A DNA stretch of 64,000 nucleotides, from NCBI RefSeq assembly GCF_019049325.1, contig NZ_JAGMUO010000013.1, forward strand, positions 62,001 to 126,000, read 5' to 3'. Below the pieces are notes generated by a model. It worked only from the letters and a program-made list of their open reading frames with translations, searched no databases and was not told where the DNA came from. A program made the translations under genes and the position numbers. The stretch is from Streptomyces sp. AC512_CC834 (lineage in GTDB: Bacteria > Actinomycetota > Actinomycetes > Streptomycetales > Streptomycetaceae). Every line of letters begins with the position of its first letter. Positions within the stretch are counted from its first letter, which is position 1. Of the stretch, positions 59,611 to 64,000 are shown piece by piece.

Positions 59611-59637
59611 CCCAAAGTGGGGACTTGACACTTTGGG
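59611..59637. promoter_or_regulatory. Inverted-repeat operator overlapping a -35 box
   Basis: CCCAAAGTG (59611-59619) and CACTTTGGG (59629-59637) are perfect 9-bp arms around 9 nt. TTGACA (59625-59630) lies across the centre and right arm and points to the + strand genes. It sits between the WhiJ-like regulator and the kinase-fold genes, so the regulator probably binds here. Confidence 0.6.
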
Positions 59638-59737
59638 TACTTCAAGATGCACAGTACCTACCGTGGCTATCTGTGACCATGGGGTTACGCACTTCCGATC
59701 ACCTCGTAGCCGCCCCAATCCGACCTAAGGGGGCAAG

Positions 59738-60154
59738 GTGACTGTCCAGAAGACGGAACAGGTGCGGTACCGGCGGCAACGTCCTGCCATCCGGGCCGCA
59801 CGCGCTGATGCCAGGGCGTTAGCCGACAAGTGGCAACACTCCGAGCTGGTCGACGACTTGGTTTTGCTCGTCTCCGAGTTAGTCACGAACGCAGTGGTCC
59901 ACGGCACTACAGGGCGCGGCAGTCAAGTACATGTGACCTATGGCTTGCTCAGCGATCGGCTGCGCGTGGATGTCCGCGACGCAGCGACCGGTCAGCCCCG
60001 TGTGATGCGGCCGGTTTCTCTCGATGGTGAACCTCGGGAGTCGGGGCGCGGGCTGATCGTCGTCGCCACTCTCGCTGATCGCTGGGGTGTGACCCCTCGG
60101 GTCATCGGCAAGAGCGTGTGGTTTGAGATCGCACTGAATGTGGGGCCGTCGTGA
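59738..60154 (+). CDS. HATPase_c anti-sigma/regulatory kinase-like protein, two TTA codons
   Basis: The 138-residue protein has the GHKL N-box LVSELVTNAVVHG and G-boxes VDVRDAATGQP and ESGRGLIVVATLADRWG, as in RsbW/SpoIIAB-like anti-sigma factors of Streptomyces. Codons 28 (59819-59821) and 48 (59879-59881) are TTA, which needs the rare bldA tRNA, so translation is expected late in growth. GTG 59738 follows AAGGGGGCAAG. It overlaps the next gene by GTGA. Confidence 0.9.
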   Translation: MTVQKTEQVRYRRQRPAIRAARADARALADKWQHSELVDDLVLLVSELVTNAVVHGTTGRGSQVHVTYGLLSDRLRVDVRDAATGQPRVMRPVSLDGEPRESGRGLIVVATLADRWGVTPRVIGKSVWFEIALNVGPS

Positions 60155-60690
60155 GTACGCTCGTTTCACACATCCGCCTGGCGGCGACGCTGACGGCCGT
60201 CAGTTGCTCGCGCGTCTTCACTGCGCACACGTTGCGGCAGTGGAACGTCCCTCACCTCGTCGACAACGCTCAGTTGGTCGTCTCGGAGCTGGTGACCAAC
60301 GCCGTCAAGGCCACTGGCGTGGTGACCGCCAACCCGACCTGGAGCCAGCTCGAAGATGTACGGCTACTTCATGTCGGCATCTACGGACACGGCCACTCCG
60401 TGACCATCCAGGTGTGGGACAACTCCGATGAACTGCCCGTTCAAGCGAAGGCCGACACGGAGGAGTGGGCCGAGGGCGGAAGGGGGTTGTTCATCGTGGA
60501 GGCCCTGGCGCTGCACGTCGGTCACTTCTTCCCGCAGTCCGGCGGCAAGGTGGTCTGGGCTGAGTTGGCGATGGACGCGCAACTGCCCCGCCTTCCGCAG
60601 CGGGAGCCGAAGGAGCCGTTGAACGTCCTGCTCCCCGAGGCGGATCCTCAGCTTTTGATCAAGCTGCTCAACGGGCTCGAGAAGCTCTGA
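60151..60690 (+). CDS. HATPase_c ATP-binding protein (second copy)
   Basis: The 179-residue GHKL-fold protein has VVSELVTNAVKATG, VQVWDNSDELP and EGGRGLFIVEALALHVG, with a ~35-residue C-terminal extension (PREPKEPLNVLLPEAD region). It overlaps the preceding homolog by 4 nt, so the two may act together or as a heterodimer. No TTA codon is seen. A hairpin follows. Confidence 0.88.
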   Translation: MSTLVSHIRLAATLTAVSCSRVFTAHTLRQWNVPHLVDNAQLVVSELVTNAVKATGVVTANPTWSQLEDVRLLHVGIYGHGHSVTIQVWDNSDELPVQAKADTEEWAEGGRGLFIVEALALHVGHFFPQSGGKVVWAELAMDAQLPRLPQREPKEPLNVLLPEADPQLLIKLLNGLEKL

Positions 60691-60702
60691 CCCACCAACG
60701 TG

Positions 60703-60737
60703 GAACACCCTGCGTCCACAACGGACATGGGGTGTTC
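60703..60737 (+). terminator. Terminator hairpin after the ATP-binding-protein genes
   Basis: GAACACCC (60703-60710) pairs with GGGTGTTC (60730-60737), with GTCC/GGAC pairing inside and TTC following. Confidence 0.6.
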
Positions 60738-60772
60738 TTCGTTGCGGTGCGGGGTGGTGTGAGCGTCGGAAC

Positions 60773-60847
60773 TCAGTCGTCTGGAATGTTCACGTAGACG
60801 ACCTCGCCCTCCGAAAGGGAGTGCGTCGGAATGATCTGGGCGTACAT
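60773..60847 (-). pseudogene. Short C-terminal-like coding fragment of unknown origin
   Basis: Twenty-four codons ending in TGA read MYAQIIPTHSLSEGEVVYVN and then IPDD. It has coding-like composition, but upstream in the frame there is no gene start. It lies in a decayed region next to a cutA remnant. Confidence 0.3.
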
Positions 60848-60994
60848 GTCGTCCAGTTGTGCTGGCGCAGCTCGGCCGGCGCAGGGCACCACTTCCGGTC
60901 GTCCGGGAGGTGGTGGAGCGCGCCTGCTCCTAGGACTCGGGGCGCACGTTGTCGCTGATCCAGGTCAGGCAGCAGGGCGTCCCGCTGATCCGCG

Positions 60995-61102
60995 TCACGA
61001 TTGCGCGCCGACGGCCAGTCGCGCCTTGACCGCCCCCTGGGCGAGACTGACGGCTTCCTCACGGGCGGGCGTAGCGGTCGAGACCTGCACATAGTCAGTC
61101 AT
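60995..61102 (-). pseudogene. cutA: cutA remnant (N-terminal 35 codons)
   Basis: ATG 61102 opens TDYVQVSTATPAREEAVSLA, then QGAVKARLAVGAQ, followed at once by a stop. This matches the beginning of CutA divalent-cation-tolerance proteins (about 105 residues), where GAQ is normally followed by the IVGPVSS segment. The rest is missing, so the gene is truncated. The whole 561-nt interval 60691-61251 contains no other recognisable gene. Confidence 0.6.
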
Positions 61103-61251
61103 GGCCGGGAGACTAACGGCCTGCCCCTGGTCGCACTACGGAACCGAGGTCTGCCGCACCGCCCGGAGCGACACGCTAGACCTCTTTGCTGCGTCGCCAT
61201 CGCGGTAGTCGCAGTCCGCACGGGCGGCCCCCGCACCAGGACCGCCCGCCC

Positions 61252-62421
61252 TCACCCCGCCCCAAGCCCCACCCGCACCCCCTCCAGATCCCCCTCCGAC
61301 GCCAACCCGGCGTGATACAGCCGCAGTTCCGTCGCGCCCAGGTCGCGGGTGCGGGCGGCGTCGGCTGCGAGGGTGTGCGGGCTGCCGCCCATGCCGGCGA
61401 CCACGGTGAAGTTGGCGGCGAGGACGGCACCGGTGCGGTTCTGTTCGGCGAAGGGTGTCAGGAGGCCCGGGCCGCCCGTGCAGGGTACGACCACGCCGTC
61501 CGCGACGGAGAGGATGTGCGCGGGGTCGACGCCGGCGTTGGCGCCGCAGTGGTAGGACACCGGGTCGGCGTGCAGCAGGACCTGGAAGCCGGTGGGCGCG
61601 GCGGCGCGGACCGCCGAGACTGCCGCCTCCTGGAGGGTGCGGGCCCTGTCGTCCCGCCACGCGCGCGTGGCGTTCGCCCTCGCCTCGCCCAGCAGCTTCT
61701 CCACCCCCGGCCAGCCCCCGGCCGAGGGAGCCGCGCCGCGCCACACCGGTTCCAGCGCGGTGCGTACGGCGGTGGCCAGTTCGTCGGGGTCGAGGCCCCG
61801 GCCGTCGTATCCCGAACGGCAGTCGGGGCAGAAGCACAGCGACATCAGGTACTGCCCGGCGTCCCCGAGGGCCACCCCGCCGGTCTTGTCGTGGGCGTGC
61901 AGGTGGGCGAGGCCGTACCAGCCCAGCGACTCCAGTTCGGTGCCGCGCGCCCCGGGGCGCACCGCCGCCTCGGCGGCCAGGTCGGTGAGGTACGCGCGTG
62001 TGGGGGGCTGGGCGATGCAGGGCGCCCAGGGGTAGCGGTCGCCGTAGGCGTTGATGACGGAGGTGTGGGGGTGCTCCGCGCCGAGGCGGGAGTTGTGGGC
62101 GAGGACGACCCAGGTGTGCACCTCCAGGCCCGCGTCCGTGAGGGCGGCGGCTGCCTCGCCGTACGCGTCGCCGGGTGCCCAGTCGCCTGCCTCGTACGGG
62201 CGGGGCGTACGGCCCTGCCAGCGGGCGGGGTCCGGGGGGTAGAGGACGGCGGCGTGTTCGGCGGTGACGACGCGGTGGCGCGGGTGGCGGGGGGTGAGGG
62301 CGCGGGTGGAGTGGTAGGCGGAGGCGAGCGTCGCCTGCGCCACGCCGAGGTCCGCGACGCGGGCGGGGGCTGCCGGGTCGCCGTTGACGTCCCAGGGGTA
62401 GACGAATGCCGATGTCTTCAT
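61252..62421 (-). CDS. Uncharacterised protein in the uronate locus, TIM-barrel-like with CxCxxC
   Basis: I cannot assign a family with confidence. The 389-residue protein has no signal peptide. It starts KTSAFVYPWDVNGDPAAPAR and contains VHTWVVLAHNSRLGAEHP, SLCFCPDCRSGYDGRG (about 193-208), FQVLLHADPVSYHCGANAG and GVDPAHILSVADGVVVPCTGG. The CFCPDCR cluster and W/H-rich strands resemble glycosidase-like TIM barrels. Its ATGA overlap with the KdgD-like gene suggests a role in sugar-acid degradation. Confidence 0.55.
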   Translation of the reverse strand: MKTSAFVYPWDVNGDPAAPARVADLGVAQATLASAYHSTRALTPRHPRHRVVTAEHAAVLYPPDPARWQGRTPRPYEAGDWAPGDAYGEAAAALTDAGLEVHTWVVLAHNSRLGAEHPHTSVINAYGDRYPWAPCIAQPPTRAYLTDLAAEAAVRPGARGTELESLGWYGLAHLHAHDKTGGVALGDAGQYLMSLCFCPDCRSGYDGRGLDPDELATAVRTALEPVWRGAAPSAGGWPGVEKLLGEARANATRAWRDDRARTLQEAAVSAVRAAAPTGFQVLLHADPVSYHCGANAGVDPAHILSVADGVVVPCTGGPGLLTPFAEQNRTGAVLAANFTVVAGMGGSPHTLAADAARTRDLGATELRLYHAGLASEGDLEGVRVGLGAG

Positions 62422-63407
62422 CGGGCCTCCTCCGCGTCCGTCTTCGCGTCCGTCTCCGTGTTCGTCTTCGCGTCGAGCAGCGTGTAGCCCCGGTCGATGA
62501 TCTGGGCGAGCTGCTTCACGTGGTCCTCGGTCGGCTCCTGGAGCGGCGTGCGCACCTCGCCCACGTCCAGGCCGCGTAGCCGTACGCCCGCCTTGACCAG
62601 GGCGACGGCGTATCCGCGGCCCTGGGCGCGCAGTTCGATGAAGGGCCGGTAGAAGCCGTCCAGCAGACGGTGCACGGTGGCCTCGTCGCCCGTGCGCAGC
62701 GCCCGGTGGAAGGCGAGGGCGATCTCGGGGGCGAAGCAGAACGCGGCGGACGAGTAGAGGGTGACGCCGAGGGCGCGGTAGGCGAGCTGGGTCTGTTCGG
62801 CGGTCGGCAGGCCGTTGAAGTAGAGGAAGTCCTCGCCGCCGGGCGGCGAGGTGCGCACCGCGCTGATGATCCGCTGCATGAGGTCGAGGTCGCCGAGCCC
62901 GTCCTTGAGGCCGACGATGCCGTCCGTGTGGGCGAGTTCGACCACACTCCGCGGGGTGAACACGGCGTTGTCGCGCTGGTAGACGACCACGGGCAGGGAG
63001 GTCGAGGCGGCCACTTCCCGGTAGTGCCGCACCAGCCCCTCCTGTCCGGCGAGCACGAGGTAGGGCGGCATGGCGAGCAGCCCGTCGGCCCCGGCCTCCT
63101 CGGCGAGGCGGGCGTAGCGCACGGCGAGGGCGGTGCCGTAGCCCGCGCCGGCCACGACGGGCATTCGTCCCGCGGTCTCCTCGACGGCGGCCCGGACGCA
63201 GGCCTCGAACTCCTCGGGCGTGAGGGCGTGGAACTCTCCGGTGCCGCAGCAGGCGAACACGGCGGCGGCGCCGGCCTCGACCCCGCGGCGCACATGCGTG
63301 CGGTAGACCGAGAGGTCGAGAGCGCCGTCGGGGCCGTACGCCGTGACGGGGAAGAACAGCGGCCCGCGGGGGGCGGTGAGCCGGGTGGCGAGAGGGGCTG
63401 AGGTCAC
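62418..63407 (-). CDS. kdgD: 5-dehydro-4-deoxyglucarate dehydratase-like (KdgD), DHDPS family
   Basis: The 329-residue TIM barrel has GPLFFPVTAYGPDGALD, CCGTGEFHALTPEEF, Tyr143 (VVYQRDN) and Schiff-base Lys168 (GIVGLKDGLGDLDL). The LKDGLGD pattern is typical of dehydratases that convert keto-deoxy-glucarate to alpha-ketoglutarate semialdehyde with loss of CO2 and water. GTG 63407 is favoured by GGGGAG 7 nt upstream; ATG 63452 or 63443 would lie in the operator. It is divergent from the uronate dehydrogenase gene. Confidence 0.87.
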   Translation of the reverse strand: MTSAPLATRLTAPRGPLFFPVTAYGPDGALDLSVYRTHVRRGVEAGAAAVFACCGTGEFHALTPEEFEACVRAAVEETAGRMPVVAGAGYGTALAVRYARLAEEAGADGLLAMPPYLVLAGQEGLVRHYREVAASTSLPVVVYQRDNAVFTPRSVVELAHTDGIVGLKDGLGDLDLMQRIISAVRTSPPGGEDFLYFNGLPTAEQTQLAYRALGVTLYSSAAFCFAPEIALAFHRALRTGDEATVHRLLDGFYRPFIELRAQGRGYAVALVKAGVRLRGLDVGEVRTPLQEPTEDHVKQLAQIIDRGYTLLDAKTNTETDAKTDAEEAR

Positions 63408-63440
63408 AGGCGCTCCCCGTTCCGTATTCAGGATCATCGA

Positions 63441-63455
63441 CATATTCGTCATATG
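63441..63455. promoter_or_regulatory. Candidate operator upstream of kdgD
   Basis: CATAT-TCGTC-ATATG has perfect 5-bp inverted arms and lies just downstream of the minus-strand promoter. It is a plausible repressor site, perhaps for a GntR-type regulator located outside the window. Confidence 0.4.
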
Positions 63456-63487
63456 CGTGATCTGCGTCTATATTTCTGAACGCGACC

Positions 63488-63557
63488 ACGCTAAGCCGCC
63501 CCGCGAACACCGTCAAGCAGGCACCCTCTTGACGCGTGAGCACCCATTCCTTAGCGT
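63488..63557. promoter_or_regulatory. Divergent promoter pair with identical boxes
   Basis: On the + strand TTGACG (63529-63534), a 17-nt spacer and TAGCGT (63552-63557) face the uronate dehydrogenase. On the minus strand TTGACG (63516-63511), a 17-nt spacer and TAGCGT (63493-63488) face kdgD. The two -35 boxes are back to back, 12 nt apart. Both match the housekeeping sigma pattern. Confidence 0.75.
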
Positions 63558-63626
63558 GTCCACACATATGAACGCCAGGCATGCATCAGTACGGCTGCCG
63601 CTCAGGAGACCCAGGAGATCCCGAGG

Positions 63627-64000
63627 ATGCCCGCTCCCCGCACCGTCCTGCTCACCGGCGCCGCCGGCGGCCTCGGCACCCTGATGCGGGGCCTGCTCCC
63701 CGACCACGGTTACGAGCTGCGCCTGCTCGACCTGCGTCCGATCGAGGGCGAGCCGGACGCGATCGTCGCCGACCTCGCGGACCGGGACGCGCTGCGCGAG
63801 GCGGTCCGTGGCGTCGACGCGATCATCCACCTCGCGGGCATCTCCCTGGAAGCCCCCTTCGAGAAGATCCTGAAGGCAAACATCGAGGGCACGTACAACC
63901 TGTACGAGGCCGCCCGCGAGGAAGGCGTCGGCCGCGTCGTCTTCGCCTCCTCCAACCACGCCGTCGGCTACACCCCGCGCCCCCGGGGCGACGACCCGCT
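63627..64000 (+). CDS. udh: Uronate dehydrogenase-like SDR (3' truncated by window edge)
   Basis: The first ~124 residues are present. They show the glycine-rich loop TVLLTGAAGGLGTLMR, the acidic LRLLDLRP, ADLADRDALREAV and then IIHLAGISLEAPFEKILKAN and RVVFASSNHAVGY, closely matching bacterial uronate dehydrogenases, which oxidise galacturonate or glucuronate to the aldarolactone with NAD+. AGGAG is 9 nt before ATG 63627. It is divergent from the kdgD-like gene. Confidence 0.86.
   Translation, partial: MPAPRTVLLTGAAGGLGTLMRGLLPDHGYELRLLDLRPIEGEPDAIVADLADRDALREAVRGVDAIIHLAGISLEAPFEKILKANIEGTYNLYEAAREEGVGRVVFASSNHAVGYTPRPRGDDP

Noticed and set aside
60790..61092. 100-codon minus-strand frame in the cutA remnant region
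   Set aside because: It is Arg/Pro-rich without homology, and a neighbouring frame gives the recognisable cutA start.
63513..63959. Minus-strand frames at the right end
   Set aside because: They are antisense to the well-supported uronate dehydrogenase start and have no motifs.
1..64000. tRNA, rRNA, intact insertion sequences, integrase or attachment sites
   Set aside because: None was recognised on reading both strands; only one transposase fragment was found.

Overview
The window is very GC-rich actinobacterial DNA that I read as Streptomyces. The reasons are GC-dominated third codon positions, frequent GTG starts with 4-nt ATGA/GTGA overlaps, an ectABCD operon, a whiJ-like regulator/DUF397/anti-sigma cluster, an LAETG-type sortase substrate and a DinB/mycothiol-fold protein. 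I cannot name a species.

Layout. (1) 1-13.8 kb: a cobalamin operon on the + strand, cobN (5' truncated), a ChlI/ChlD-type chelatase, cobO, cobB, cobI, then cobM, cobL, a cbiG-cobJ fusion, cbiX and cobC. A minus-strand ZIP metal transporter lies inside it. A two-repeat CRISPR-like element sits between cobN and the chelatase gene, and a dispersed Streptomyces repeat is read in frame inside cobB. (2) 13.9-19.6 kb: a wall-anchored LAETG protein, an amidohydrolase, a sulfotransferase-like protein, a small membrane protein and a class V aminotransferase, with several short tandem repeats. (3) 19.6-23.4 kb: ectABCD for ectoine and 5-hydroxyectoine. (4) 23.4-35.8 kb: housekeeping and regulatory genes: a PLP enzyme, a DsbA-like oxidoreductase, DUF1349, an aldehyde dehydrogenase with a divergent IclR regulator, an acetyltransferase, a membrane protein/histidine kinase/response regulator set, a penicillin-binding protein, an ECF-like sigma factor with its membrane partner, and an acid phosphatase. 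(5) 35.9-49.9 kb: plant cell-wall sugar genes, all on the minus strand: pectinesterase, pectate lyase, rhamnogalacturonan acetylesterase, a sugar ABC importer without an ATPase, GH43, DUF6807, a Gfo/Idh oxidoreductase, and then a GntR/DHDPS-family/IlvD-family operon. (6) 50-61.2 kb: an accessory stretch with a DinB-fold protein, an MFS exporter, a MerR-alpha/beta hydrolase fusion, a methyltransferase divergent from a second MerR, an HPr-kinase-like P-loop protein, an IS remnant, a YunG-like protein, an epimerase, the whiJ-like cluster and a cutA remnant. (7) 61.2-64 kb: a second sugar-acid locus, with an unknown protein plus a KdgD-like dehydratase divergent from a uronate dehydrogenase that runs off the end.

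How it fits together. Region 5 looks built to take pectin and its side chains apart outside the cell, import the oligosaccharides and oxidise the sugars without phosphorylation. The IlvD and DHDPS pair suits an arabonate-type branch. The uronate dehydrogenase and KdgD pair at the right end suits galacturonate or glucuronate. Both branches end in alpha-ketoglutarate semialdehyde, and the aldehyde dehydrogenase at 26-27.6 kb is of the family that oxidises it. These are inferences from family membership and position. Gene starts were chosen from ribosome binding sites, overlaps with neighbours and family start points, and are less certain than the ends.
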